NCBI GenBank assembly: GCA_938004375.1
Contig: CALKWH010000406.1
Span: forward strand, 1 to 19,760
Reading direction: 5' to 3'
Source: an uncultured Pseudomonadota bacterium
Lineage (GTDB): Bacteria; Myxococcota_A; Polyangia; HGW-17
DNA: 19,760 bases
In this document: piece after piece, positions 7,944-17,366 of the stretch
Position numbering within the stretch: the stretch's first letter is position 1
Layout: each line of letters starts with the position of its first letter
The notes under the pieces: model-generated
Databases searched by the model: none
Told to the model about the DNA's origin: nothing
What the model saw: the letters and a program-made list of their open reading frames with translations, nothing else
Made by a program: the position numbers and the translations under genes

Positions 7944-7973
7944 TTGCCAAGACCCCCGGCCATGCAGTAGACT
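7944..7973 (+). promoter_or_regulatory. Possible promoter for the envelope operon 8076-13347
   Basis: TTGCCA (7944-7949) and TAGACT (7968-7973) are 18 bp apart, about 100 bp before the first gene of the operon. A loose GCAGT/ACTGC dyad overlaps the -10 box. The rest of the 165-bp gap shows no gene I would defend. Confidence 0.4.
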
Positions 7974-8075
7974 GCCTTTTCCGGAGGGCGTCGGGATGAA
8001 AAGGACCGTCCCGGCGGTTCGTTTTTCCGGTCGAGGTCCGGACTCCGGAATTACGACAGTCGGATTGAGTCGCCC

Positions 8076-8461
8076 ATGTTCATACTCATCAAGGTGGTCA
8101 TTCTCTCGTTCCTGGCGCTCGTGGTCTTTTTCGTCCCACTGGGCTCCAGGCCGTTGGCCGGTCACATCCGCGCCATCTGGGCCACCCCGGAGAGCCGGGA
8201 ACTGAAGAAAGCCCTGACGGATAACGCCCTGATGCTCGAGACCTGGATCGAGTCGCACCGGGCCCTCTCAGGTGAGCCCGTCCCCGCAGGCACGACGGCC
8301 ATGGAACCGGAGAAACGGGCCATGCCCGTCCCCCCCCGGTCACCGCAGCCAACCCCCGAAAAATCCCAGGCGCAGGCGACCCAGCCCGCAGACGGTCCGC
8401 CGGCTGCGGCGATGCGCCGGCCGCCAAAATCCAGAGCTCGGAAACCCCGAGGAGACAATCC

Positions 8462-8465
<4 letters not shown>
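8076..8465 (+). CDS. Small membrane protein with Pro-rich tail
   Basis: The 129-residue product has one strong membrane helix at residues 3-22 (ILIKVVILSFLALVVFFV). A short amphipathic, charged region follows (28-62, with ELKKALTDNALMLETWIES), and then a Pro/Ala/Arg-rich, probably disordered tail. I recognise no family. The ATG at 8076 has only a poor ribosome site. The case for a real gene rests on the membrane helix, codon use like its neighbours, and the 4-bp ATGA overlap with the HtrA gene at 8462, which suggests translational coupling. It may anchor or regulate the protease, but that is inferred from position alone. Confidence 0.7.
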
Positions 8466-9907
<1,442 letters not shown>

Positions 9908-9912
9908 CCGTG

Positions 9913-10797
9913 ATGCGTCACACCTCCTCGCTGCTCGTCTGGACCCTGTTCGCGATCGCCCTGCCGACCGCAACCGTCGCGCAACCCCTCGTGAGGCGGA
10001 CTGACGCCGGCGGCGGGACCACCCTCGTCGCCCTGGTGCCCGCCGACGGCGGGACCAGCCGCCTCGCCACCTTCGGCATCGACGGCGCGCAGATCGCCTC
10101 GTGGCCCCTGCCCTTCGCCGCCGGCGCCCTGTGCCTGCACGCCGGCGGGACCGTGGTCGCCCCCGCCGACGGCGGCCTGGCCCTGGTCGATGCGGCCGGC
10201 CAGGTGAAGACCCGCGTGCCGGGCATGGTCTACGACGCCCTGGTCTGCACCGGATCCCATGTCTATGCCGCCGGCCGCACCCTGCGGGTCCACCGCTTCG
10301 GGCTGCCCACACTGAAGGACGCCACCACAGTCCTCGAGGCCAACTCCTGGATCACCCGGCTGCTCTCCCCAAAGGAAGGCCTGCTCGCCGCCGCGTCCTG
10401 GGACGGTGGGGTATGGCTGCTCTCCCAGGCCGACCGGCAACTCCGCACGCTCCCCGGGAAGGGCTCCCTGCTCGATCTCGCGGTCGGACCGGGGGACACC
10501 TGGATCACCCTCTCGGACGAGGGCCAGATCCTCACCCTGCGCGACACCGGGGCGCAGGTCCACCGGTTCAAGGCCTCGGGGGCGCGCAGCCTGGCGGTCG
10601 GCGCCTCGGGCACCCTGGCCTTGATCGTCGGCACGAACTCCGTGGTGCTGTATCGCCAGGCCGGCGTGCGCTGGCTCGAGACCCGCCGGCTCAAGCTCGA
10701 ATCACCCGCTCTGCCCGGCTCCCCCGTGCCCCTGACCGCCGGACGGTGGGCCGTGCTCACCGCCGCAGGACCGTTCCTCTTCGGCGACACGCCCTGA
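9913..10797 (+). CDS. Secreted beta-propeller-like protein
   Basis: The 294-residue product has a signal peptide (MRHTSSLLVWTLFAIALPTATVA) and then a run of about 40-residue beta-rich units. Examples are GTTLVALVPADGGTSRLATFGIDG, GTVVAPADGGLALVDAAGQVKTR, GLLAAASWDGGVWLLSQADRQLRTL and DTWITLSDEGQILTLRDTGAQVHRF. These GG/D-turn, strand-rich repeats fit a WD40/PQQ-type beta-propeller, probably six or seven blades; I cannot assign a family. The start could instead be GTG at 9904, overlapping the htrA stop as GTGA; I chose ATG 9913, which begins the signal peptide. It lies 3 bp before the Omp85-barrel gene, so the two are very likely co-translated. By analogy with BamB, a propeller beside an Omp85 barrel might assist outer-membrane assembly, but this is inference. 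Confidence 0.85.
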   Translation: MRHTSSLLVWTLFAIALPTATVAQPLVRRTDAGGGTTLVALVPADGGTSRLATFGIDGAQIASWPLPFAAGALCLHAGGTVVAPADGGLALVDAAGQVKTRVPGMVYDALVCTGSHVYAAGRTLRVHRFGLPTLKDATTVLEANSWITRLLSPKEGLLAAASWDGGVWLLSQADRQLRTLPGKGSLLDLAVGPGDTWITLSDEGQILTLRDTGAQVHRFKASGARSLAVGASGTLALIVGTNSVVLYRQAGVRWLETRRLKLESPALPGSPVPLTAGRWAVLTAAGPFLFGDTP

Positions 10798-10800
10798 CAC

Positions 10801-13347
10801 ATGCCGCACCTGCTGTTCGCCTGGTTCCTCGCCGCTTCACCGCCGGCGCCCACCTTTCGCGTGGAGGCCGAGCTCCCGGCACCGGGCCAGCGCCTGCGCG
10901 GTGAGCTGGTGCTTCCCGGCTTCTCGGGGACCCGCCAGGACTTCTGGGTCTACCCCAACCGCCTCGAGAAGCCCCCCGCCGGCATCAGCGACATCAGCAA
11001 GTTCCGTGTCTTCCCCCGCCGGTTCGATGCGGGCCGCCTGGAGCTCCGCGAGGCGTCCTGCGGCGGACAGAAACTGTCACTCGCCTGGAAGCCGGCCCAA
11101 GGCGCCTCCCGCGCCCGGCTGGTGGTCACCAAAGACGATCCCGCCGCCTGCGAACTACGTCTGCGCTTCCAGGTGAAGCTGCCCGTGCGCTACGGCCCGA
11201 TGGGCTGCATAGACGATCGCTGCGTGCTGGGCGCGCCCTGGTACCCGGTGCCCATCCCTTCGGGACAGGAAGTGGACACGCCCATCTGGCGACACGAGGT
11301 TCGGTTGAAGGGCCACGGACGCCGCCCGTTCTTCCTCGCCGGCGTGCAGACGGGCACCGCCCGGGTCGAGGGTCTCGCCCCGTTTTTCCCCGTCATTTTC
11401 GGCGAGGGCTACCGCCTCACGTGCCGGCCGCCGGTGTGCCTGTACCACTTCTCACCGCTGCGCAGCGTGACCGACTTCCTCACCGGCAACCGCACCGGAG
11501 ACCTGCTGGCGCTGGCACGCGACTTCGTGGCCGGCAACTTCCCGGAACAACGGCAGACCGTGGTGCTCATCGAGGCCGAGCTCCGCGAGGAGCTGGCCAT
11601 GGCGTTGCCCGGCCGCGCCCTGCTGGTGGCCCATCAGGCGCTGCGCATCTTCGATCTGGACTACTTCCAGTCGTTCCACCGGCAGAAACTGGCCCTCACC
11701 GTCACCGAGGCGCTCTTCCTCGACCGCATGCTCCCCTTCGAGCGCCCCGACGACCTCGCCTTCGTGCCGCTGTTGTCCGCCCACGCCTTCCTGAGCCGAC
11801 CGAAGAACGTGGACGGCCTCTTGCGCCCGCTGGAGTGGATCCCGCAGATCGACGTGATGCGCAAGAACCCCCGCATGGAGTTCCAGGACGCCTACCTGCC
11901 GGGCCCACACAACGCCGACCGGTTTCGCGATGACTTCCGCCGCTGGAACAACGGGCGCCCCCGCGGCGAGGAAGTCTACCACCGCCTGCTGGACCAGTTC
12001 GGCAGCCTCGAGACCCGCGCGATCCTCGATCGCCACCGCGAGGGAAAGCTGGCCTTCCGCCGCCTCCTGGACCGACACGTCGGGGCGTCCATGGAGTGGT
12101 TCTTCGAGCGCTGGGTCGACCACCCCCAGCGGGTGAGCCTCTCCCTCGGCCGCGTGCGCCTCACCGGGAGGACCAACGGGCTGTGGCACTACGAGCTGGA
12201 GGTGCGCCAGGGCAAAGCGCTGCCCACCACGCTGGAGCTCGAGCTCACCGACGGCGGGGGGGAGAAGACACGCCTGCGCGTCGAGCTCACCGGCACGTCC
12301 CACACCGTGCGCGCGAGCCTCGCCCGGCGGCTGGTGCGCGCGGAGCTCGACCCCGACGGACGGCACCTCGAGCCCCCGGGCCGCGGCCCTCTCTATCCCC
12401 AGGCCGACAACATCTGGCCCGACCCCGGCTGGCGCTTCATCTTCTCGGGCTTCGAAGCCCTGTTCAACGTCACCGAGTTCTGGTCCCGGCTCGTGGTGGA
12501 CGTCGACTTCCTGCCGCGTCACAGTCTGCGGCGACGGCTCAACATCCTGTTCAGCCGCACCGAGTACCTCGACGCCGGCCTCGCCCTGGCTCACCTGTTC
12601 TACTTCGGGCCGCGGGTTTCGAACACGCGCCTGATTTACCGCTGGGACGCCGGCCTCGAGGCCGCGCGCACCCACCCGCTGGTCTCCCCGGACACCGGCA
12701 CCGAGACGCGCGCCACCACGACCTCGGCCTTCTCGCGCCTGGTCATCAACGACCGCGAGGACCACATGTTCCCCACCCGGGGAGGCTGGGGTATTCTCGA
12801 GGGCCGATACACCTGGTTCTTCCCGGACGACGATACCCTGCGGGACACCCGTCTGTTCCGCCTGACCGGCGTCTACTCACGCTACTTCGGGCTCCCCTGG
12901 GGGCTCTCGGCCGCCGCCCAGGCCGGCGCCGGTTTCCTGTGGGGGAGCGTCCACCACGAGGACGAGCTCCTGCACCTGACCGGCCCGGGCATGGTGCAGG
13001 GCTATGCCACCGGTCGCTATCCCGGCCGCGCCTACGGCATGGGGGCCGTCGAGTTGCGCCACGTCCTGCTGCCCCGCCTGGACCTGACCCTGGGCGGCCT
13101 GGTCTACGTCACCCGCCTCTCGGGAGCACTCTACGCCGGCGCCGGCGTGATCTCGGGGGGGCGCGAGCTCGCCTGGGACGAGGATCCCCGCGCAGCCGCC
13201 GGCGCCGGGTTCGCCTTCCGGATCCACGGTCTCTGGTTCGGCCTGTACGAGGCCGTGCTGAACCTCCAGGTGGGCTTCCCGCTGGTGCGCGAACAGGCCG
13301 GCCTGGACCCCTACATTTTCTTTGTTTCCCTTGAGCCGACTCTATAA
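10801..13347 (+). CDS. Degenerate M1-peptidase-like protein fused to an Omp85-type beta-barrel
   Basis: The 848-residue product has a short hydrophobic start (1-13) that may be a signal peptide. Residues about 20-445 resemble the M1 aminopeptidase layout: an N-terminal beta domain, then a helical core ending MEWFFERWVDHP (431-442), which matches the DLxxFFxxW motif of M1 enzymes. No HExxH is present; the nearest site is FHRQKL (292-297), so a zinc peptidase activity is unlikely. Residues about 446-520 are a beta linker domain. Residues 540-848 look like an Omp85/BamA barrel: DREDHMFPTRGGW (651-663) matches the RDxxxxPTRG motif. Also GPGMVQGYATGRYPGRAYGMGAVELRHVLLP (728-758) matches the VRGY...G..ElR region. 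The final residue is Leu rather than the usual Phe/Tyr. It is the last gene of the envelope operon and likely acts in the outer membrane. Confidence 0.88.
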   Translation: MPHLLFAWFLAASPPAPTFRVEAELPAPGQRLRGELVLPGFSGTRQDFWVYPNRLEKPPAGISDISKFRVFPRRFDAGRLELREASCGGQKLSLAWKPAQGASRARLVVTKDDPAACELRLRFQVKLPVRYGPMGCIDDRCVLGAPWYPVPIPSGQEVDTPIWRHEVRLKGHGRRPFFLAGVQTGTARVEGLAPFFPVIFGEGYRLTCRPPVCLYHFSPLRSVTDFLTGNRTGDLLALARDFVAGNFPEQRQTVVLIEAELREELAMALPGRALLVAHQALRIFDLDYFQSFHRQKLALTVTEALFLDRMLPFERPDDLAFVPLLSAHAFLSRPKNVDGLLRPLEWIPQIDVMRKNPRMEFQDAYLPGPHNADRFRDDFRRWNNGRPRGEEVYHRLLDQFGSLETRAILDRHREGKLAFRRLLDRHVGASMEWFFERWVDHPQRVSLSLGRVRLTGRTNGLWHYELEVRQGKALPTTLELELTDGGGEKTRLRVELTGTSHTVRASLARRLVRAELDPDGRHLEPPGRGPLYPQADNIWPDPGWRFIFSGFEALFNVTEFWSRLVVDVDFLPRHSLRRRLNILFSRTEYLDAGLALAHLFYFGPRVSNTRLIYRWDAGLEAARTHPLVSPDTGTETRATTTSAFSRLVINDREDHMFPTRGGWGILEGRYTWFFPDDDTLRDTRLFRLTGVYSRYFGLPWGLSAAAQAGAGFLWGSVHHEDELLHLTGPGMVQGYATGRYPGRAYGMGAVELRHVLLPRLDLTLGGLVYVTRLSGALYAGAGVISGGRELAWDEDPRAAAGAGFAFRIHGLWFGLYEAVLNLQVGFPLVREQAGLDPYIFFVSLEPTL

Positions 13348-13401
13348 ACATCGACTGTTATTTTTTTCTCAAAATATCCCGAAAAATCCCGCCGGATTCT
13401 C

Positions 13402-13419
13402 TTGTGAACCCTTTCACCC
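13402..13419 (+). promoter_or_regulatory. Probable Rex operator
   Basis: TTGTGAACCCTTTCACCC matches the Rex consensus TTGTGAANNNNTTCACAA at 12 of the 14 defined bases (16 of 18 counting the free centre). Only the last two A are C. It overlaps the -35 box of the hydrogenase operon, where Rex binding would block transcription until NADH/NAD+ rises. Confidence 0.75.
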
Positions 13420-13430
13420 GGTGTTATAAA
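13402..13430 (+). promoter_or_regulatory. Sigma70 promoter of the hydCBA operon
   Basis: TTGTGA (13402-13407) and TATAAA (13425-13430) are 17 bp apart, giving a start near 13437 and a leader of about 60 nt. CCGATA (13439-13444) and TATCGG (13462-13467) in the leader form a 6-bp inverted repeat with a 17-nt loop. The gap between the barrel gene and hydC (13348-13500) shows no terminator I would defend. Confidence 0.75.
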
Positions 13431-13500
13431 GCTGTCGACCGATATTGTTTCAATTTTCACGTATCGGCCGAACCCTGGAACCCCCCCGAGGAGGATGATG

Positions 13501-13956
13501 ATGTCTGAAACACCGAAAAACGCCGAAATCCTGTCCCGGTACGGCCAAGACCGGGACAATCTCATGCCGATCCTGCATGAGATCAACAACACCCGCGGAT
13601 ACATCTCGGAGCAGGACATGCAGGAGATCGCCTGTCACCTGAACATCAGCGCGACGGACGTCTACGGCACGGCCACCTTCTACTCCTATCTGAACACCGA
13701 GCCCAAGGGCAAGTACGTGATCCGCCTTTGCAAGAGCCTGTCCTGCGACATGGCCGGCAAGGAGAAGATCGCCGCCGCCCTCGAGGCCGCCGCGGGCTGC
13801 GCTTTCGGCAAGACCAGCGCGGACAACCGCTTCACGCTGGAATACGGCAACTGCATGGGCTGGTGCGATCTGGGCCCCGCCATGCTGGTCAATCACGACG
13901 TCCACACCCAACTCACCCCGGACAAGGCGAAAGAGATTCTTTCGCAGTTGAAATAA
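13501..13956 (+). CDS. hydC: NuoE-like [2Fe-2S] subunit of NAD-linked [FeFe] hydrogenase
   Basis: The 151-residue product is a thioredoxin-like ferredoxin of the NuoE/HndA family. It carries the electron-transfer [2Fe-2S] cluster next to the flavin subunit. The four ligands have the family spacing: C77 and C82 (CKSLSC) and C118 and C122 (CMGWC). Upstream, DNLMPILHEINNTRGYISEQDMQEIA and VYGTATFYSYLNTEPKGKY are typical of NuoE. Three consecutive ATGs occur at 13495, 13498 and 13501; the last is best placed (6 nt) after GGAGG (13490-13494). The length is that of hydrogenase or Nuo-type E subunits. hydB follows 12 bp after the stop with its own GGGAGG. This is the first gene of the operon. Confidence 0.95.
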   Translation: MSETPKNAEILSRYGQDRDNLMPILHEINNTRGYISEQDMQEIACHLNISATDVYGTATFYSYLNTEPKGKYVIRLCKSLSCDMAGKEKIAAALEAAAGCAFGKTSADNRFTLEYGNCMGWCDLGPAMLVNHDVHTQLTPDKAKEILSQLK

Positions 13957-13968
13957 GGGAGGTTCTTC

Positions 13969-15111
13969 ATGTCCACACCGAGCATTCTGACCAACCTGAC
14001 CAAGGGTGAAGCGTACAAGAAGGCGATGGCCATGGGCGCCGACGCCGTCATCAAGGAGCTGCAGGCCTCCGAGCTGCGTGGCCGCGGCGGCGCCGGTTTC
14101 CCCACCGGCCTGAAGTGGAAATTCACGCGCGAGGCCGCCGGCGACAAGAAGTTCGTGGTGTGCAACGCCGACGAAGGCGAGCTCGGCACGTTCAAGGATC
14201 GCAAGCTCCTGCTCGAGCACGCCCACAAGATGTTCGAAGGCATGGCCATCGCCGCCTACGTGCTGGGCGCGAAGGACGCGTACCTCTACCTGCGCTGGGA
14301 ATACCACTTCATGAAGGCCGACATCGAAAAGGCCATGGCCGAGATGCACGCGCTGTGCCCGGAGGTGCATTTCCACCTCAACTTCGGCGGCGGCGCCTAC
14401 GTCTGCGGCGAGGAGTCCGCGCTGATCGAGTCCATCGAGGGCAAGCGCGGCGAGCCCCGCAACAAGCCGCCCTATCCGGTGACCTCCGGCCTCTTCGAGT
14501 GCCCGACGATCATCAACAACGTCGAGACCTTCTGCTGCATCCCGCACATCCTGCTCGAGGGCGCCGCCGGCTTCGCCTCCGTGGGCACCCCCAAGAGCAA
14601 GGGGCCGAAACTGTTCTCCATCTCCGGTGACGTGAAGAAGCCCGGCGTGTACGAGTTCCCCATGGGGATCAGCCTGCGCCGCGTGCTCGCCGCCGTCGAG
14701 GCCGAGGACACCCAGTTCGTGCTCGTGGGCGGCTCCGGCGGCCGCATCGCCTGCGCCGAGAAGTGCCTCGATCGCAACCTGTCCTTCGAGGATCTGCCTC
14801 CGGGCGGCTCCATCATCGTGCTGGGCAAGAAGCGCAACCTGATCTCCGCGCTGCGGTCCGTCATGGACTTTTTCGTCGAGGAGAGCTGCGGCCAGTGCGT
14901 CCCCTGCCGCGAGGGCTGCTACCGCATGCTTCACTTCGTCGAGAAGATGGAGAAGGGCGAGAAGGTCTCCCGCAAGGAGCTCGACCGCTTCCTGGAGCTG
15001 GGCACCACCATGCAGACCTCCAGCAAGTGCGGGCTCGGACAGAGCGCGAGCAACGTGTTCGTGTCCATGCTGGACTACTTCGAAAAAGAGATGGTGAAAA
15101 TCCAAAACTAG
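13969..15111 (+). CDS. hydB: NuoF-like FMN/NAD(H) subunit of [FeFe] hydrogenase (short form)
   Basis: The 380-residue product is a NuoF/HydB homologue that exchanges electrons between NAD(H) and the Fe-S chain via FMN. Landmarks are RGRGGAGFPTGLKW (37-50), GAYVCGEESALIESIEGKRG (142-161) and the [4Fe-4S] ligands C307, C310, C313 (ESCGQCVPC) and C354. It is only the NuoF core. The N-terminal thioredoxin-like [2Fe-2S] domain and the C-terminal two-[4Fe-4S] ferredoxin domain of Thermotoga-type HydB are absent. In the NAD(H) loop the usual EPGT is ELGT (E71-L72-G73-T74), and the following PH is AH (HAHKMFEG). GGGAGG lies 6 nt before ATG. The short form recalls NADH-dependent trimeric hydrogenases of syntrophs such as Syntrophomonas; whether this one bifurcates is open. 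Confidence 0.95.
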   Translation: MSTPSILTNLTKGEAYKKAMAMGADAVIKELQASELRGRGGAGFPTGLKWKFTREAAGDKKFVVCNADEGELGTFKDRKLLLEHAHKMFEGMAIAAYVLGAKDAYLYLRWEYHFMKADIEKAMAEMHALCPEVHFHLNFGGGAYVCGEESALIESIEGKRGEPRNKPPYPVTSGLFECPTIINNVETFCCIPHILLEGAAGFASVGTPKSKGPKLFSISGDVKKPGVYEFPMGISLRRVLAAVEAEDTQFVLVGGSGGRIACAEKCLDRNLSFEDLPPGGSIIVLGKKRNLISALRSVMDFFVEESCGQCVPCREGCYRMLHFVEKMEKGEKVSRKELDRFLELGTTMQTSSKCGLGQSASNVFVSMLDYFEKEMVKIQN

Positions 15112-15139
15112 CCGGGGCTTCGGCAAGGAGATTCAGTCC

Positions 15140-16960
15140 ATGAGCGATAAATTAATCCAAATCCAGATCAATGGAAAAGAATACGAAGTGCCCGAGGGTT
15201 CCACCATTCTCGAGGCCTGCCGCAAGGCCGGCTGGCACGTCCCCACCCTGTGCCACCACGACGACCTGACCATCGCCGGCATCTGCCGCATCTGCGTGGT
15301 CGAGGTCGAGGGCTGGCGCACCCTGCAGGCCGCCTGCGCGACGCCGGTGGCCCCGAACATGAAGATTCACACCTACAGCGACAAGGTCCGCCTGGCCCGT
15401 CGCAACATCCTCGAGCTCATGCTCGCCGATCACTACGGCGAGTGCTACTCCTGCCTGCGCAACCAGAAGTGCGAGCTGCAGAAGCTGGCCTACGAGTACG
15501 GCATCGACGAGTACTACTTCGGGCACAAGACCGAGCGCAAGTGGAAGGTCGACGAGTCCTCCTACTCCGTCGTGCGCGACAAGGACAAGTGCATCCAGTG
15601 CAACCGCTGCATCCGCACCTGCGAGGGCATCCAGACCGTCGGCATCTTCGACAAGGTCTTCAAGGGTCACGACTGCACGGTGGACACCTTCTGGAACCAC
15701 CCGATGCGCGAGACCATCTGCATCAACTGCGGCCAGTGCATCAACCGCTGCCCGACCGCGGCGCTCAAGGAGAAGAACGAGACCGACCTGGTGTGGGAAG
15801 CCATCGCCGATCCCACCAAGACCGTCGTGATCCAGACCGCCCCCGCCCCGCGCTCGGCCATCGGCGAGGAGTTCGGCCTGCCCCCGGGCGTGTGCGTGAC
15901 CAAGAAGCTCAACACCGCGCTGCGCGCCATCGGCTTCGACAAGGTGCTCGACACCAACTTCACCGCCGATCTCACCATCATGGAAGAGGGCACCGAGCTG
16001 CTCATGCGCCTGAAGAAGGCGCTCACGGGCGAGGACTGCATCAAGAACGCGACGCTGCCCATGATCACCTCCTGCTCCCCGGGCTGGGTCAAGTTCTGCG
16101 AGCACTTCTTCCCCGAGCAGCTGGACCATCTGTCCACCTGCAAGAGCCCGCAGCAGATGTTCGGCGCCCTGATCAAGACCTACGTCGCCGAGAAGATGAA
16201 CGTGGAGCCCAAGAACATCGTCTCCGTGGCCCTGATGCCCTGCACCGCGAAGAAGTTCGAGTGCAACCGCCCCGAGATGCACGACTCCGGCTTCAAGGAC
16301 GTGGACTTCGGCCTGACCACCCGTGAGATGGGCCAGATGATCCGCGAGACCGGCATCAAGATCCTGGATCTGCCCGAGTCCGACTTCGACAACCCCATCG
16401 GCCACGGCTCCGGCGCGGGCATGATCTTCGGCGCCACCGGCGGCGTCATGGAAGCCGCGCTCCGCACGGCCTACGAGCTCGTCACCGGTCGCCCGGTTCC
16501 CTTCAAGGATCTCGACATCGTCCCCGTGCGCGGCATGGATGGCGTGCGCGAGGCCGAGGTGAAGCTCGAGAACGTGAAGCCCGAGTGGAGCTTCCTCGAG
16601 GGCGTCACCGCGAAGTTCGCCGTGGCCCACGGCACGGGCAACGCCCGCGTGCTCCTTGACCAGATCAAGGAAGGCAAGTCCCCCTACCACTTCATCGAGA
16701 TCATGGCCTGCCCCGGCGGCTGCCTCGGTGGCGGCGGCATGCCCATCCCGACCAACCTCGAGGTCCGCAAGGCCCGCGCCAAGGCGATCTACGCCGAGGA
16801 CCACGCCATGGACATCCGCAAGTCCCACGAGAACAAGCTCGTCATGGAGCTCTACAAGGACTTCCTGGGCGAACCCCTGGGCCACAAGTCCCACAAGCTG
16901 CTGCACACGCACTACACCCCGCGCGGCAAGAAGGCCGTGGACCCCAAGGGCAGCGTCTGA
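15140..16960 (+). CDS. hydA: Catalytic subunit of [FeFe] hydrogenase (HydA, M3 type)
   Basis: The 606-residue product reversibly makes or oxidises H2 at an H-cluster. The Fe-S modules in order are [2Fe-2S] (C38, C49, C52, C66), a His-ligated [4Fe-4S] (H98, C102, C105, C111), and two [4Fe-4S] (C151/154/157/161 and C194/197/200/204). The H-cluster motifs are L1 TSCSPGW (310-316, ligand C312), L2 MPCTAKKFE (366-374, C368) and L3 EIMACPGGCLGGGGMP (520-535, C524 and C528). In L1 the second Cys of the usual TSCCP, which relays protons in CpI (C299), is Ser313. Other likely relay residues (E282/E283 in MEEG and S336 in KSPQQMFG) appear kept. The C-terminus HTHYTPRG is typical. AAGGAG precedes ATG by 9 nt. 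The genes hydEFG for H-cluster maturation are not in this window. Confidence 0.97.
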   Translation: MSDKLIQIQINGKEYEVPEGSTILEACRKAGWHVPTLCHHDDLTIAGICRICVVEVEGWRTLQAACATPVAPNMKIHTYSDKVRLARRNILELMLADHYGECYSCLRNQKCELQKLAYEYGIDEYYFGHKTERKWKVDESSYSVVRDKDKCIQCNRCIRTCEGIQTVGIFDKVFKGHDCTVDTFWNHPMRETICINCGQCINRCPTAALKEKNETDLVWEAIADPTKTVVIQTAPAPRSAIGEEFGLPPGVCVTKKLNTALRAIGFDKVLDTNFTADLTIMEEGTELLMRLKKALTGEDCIKNATLPMITSCSPGWVKFCEHFFPEQLDHLSTCKSPQQMFGALIKTYVAEKMNVEPKNIVSVALMPCTAKKFECNRPEMHDSGFKDVDFGLTTREMGQMIRETGIKILDLPESDFDNPIGHGSGAGMIFGATGGVMEAALRTAYELVTGRPVPFKDLDIVPVRGMDGVREAEVKLENVKPEWSFLEGVTAKFAVAHGTGNARVLLDQIKEGKSPYHFIEIMACPGGCLGGGGMPIPTNLEVRKARAKAIYAEDHAMDIRKSHENKLVMELYKDFLGEPLGHKSHKLLHTHYTPRGKKAVDPKGSV

Positions 16961-17366
16961 GTCCCGGCTGCTGACGATTTCTCCTGCTGAAGTTACACCC
17001 TGACAAGAAAACGAAGAATCTGGAGGGATGATCCGGTCACCTTCGTGACCTTCCACTGCTGCCACGGACGCGGCGGGAACACGGACGGACATGGACGGAC
17101 AAGGACCGGCACGGACCACGGACCGCCGCGCACGGACCACGGACCGGGAGACACGGACCGCGCCCCCTCCTTGGTCCTCCTTGTCACTCCTTGTTCCTGC
17201 GGCGTCCGTGTCAGTCCCTGTCCGTCCGTGTCTCTTGACCGTGGTCCGTGGCCGCTCTTCCTCCGTGGTCCTCCGTGGTCACTCCGTTCTCCCACGGTCG
17301 CCCGACCGGTCCCCCGGTCACCAAGGTCCCCCGTGCTTCTTGCCCGCACCAGTGGTACAACAGGGC
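16961..17366. repeat. Non-coding gap with CGGAC-type direct and inverted repeats
   Basis: No convincing gene lies here. The left half (about 17060-17160) is rich in CACGGAC and GGACGGAC words; the right half (about 17165-17290) is rich in their complements. A 16-bp direct repeat, CACGGACCACGGACCG, occurs at 17110 and 17131. An inverted repeat pairs 17131-17142 and 17148-17158 with 17239-17250 and 17224-17234. That gives 12 plus 11 exact pairs around a 5/4-nt internal loop, with about 65 nt between the arms. Frames open through this stretch only translate the repeat into Arg/Thr/Gly/Pro-rich nonsense. It may end the hydrogenase transcript or be a dispersed repeat element. Confidence 0.75.

Noticed and set aside
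7996..8205. A 69-codon frame after GGAGG in the leader of the envelope operon
   Set aside because: The ribosome site is good, but the frame overlaps the membrane-protein gene at 8076 and its product is Ser/Arg/Trp-rich, without any domain or signal.
13439..13467. Riboswitch in the hydC leader
   Set aside because: Only a 6-bp stem with a large loop is visible; no known riboswitch core.
16993..17349. Frames of about 118 codons (minus) and longer ones (plus) across the repeat gap
   Set aside because: They only translate CGGAC-type repeats; the plus-strand frame becomes a real protein only from ATG 17367.
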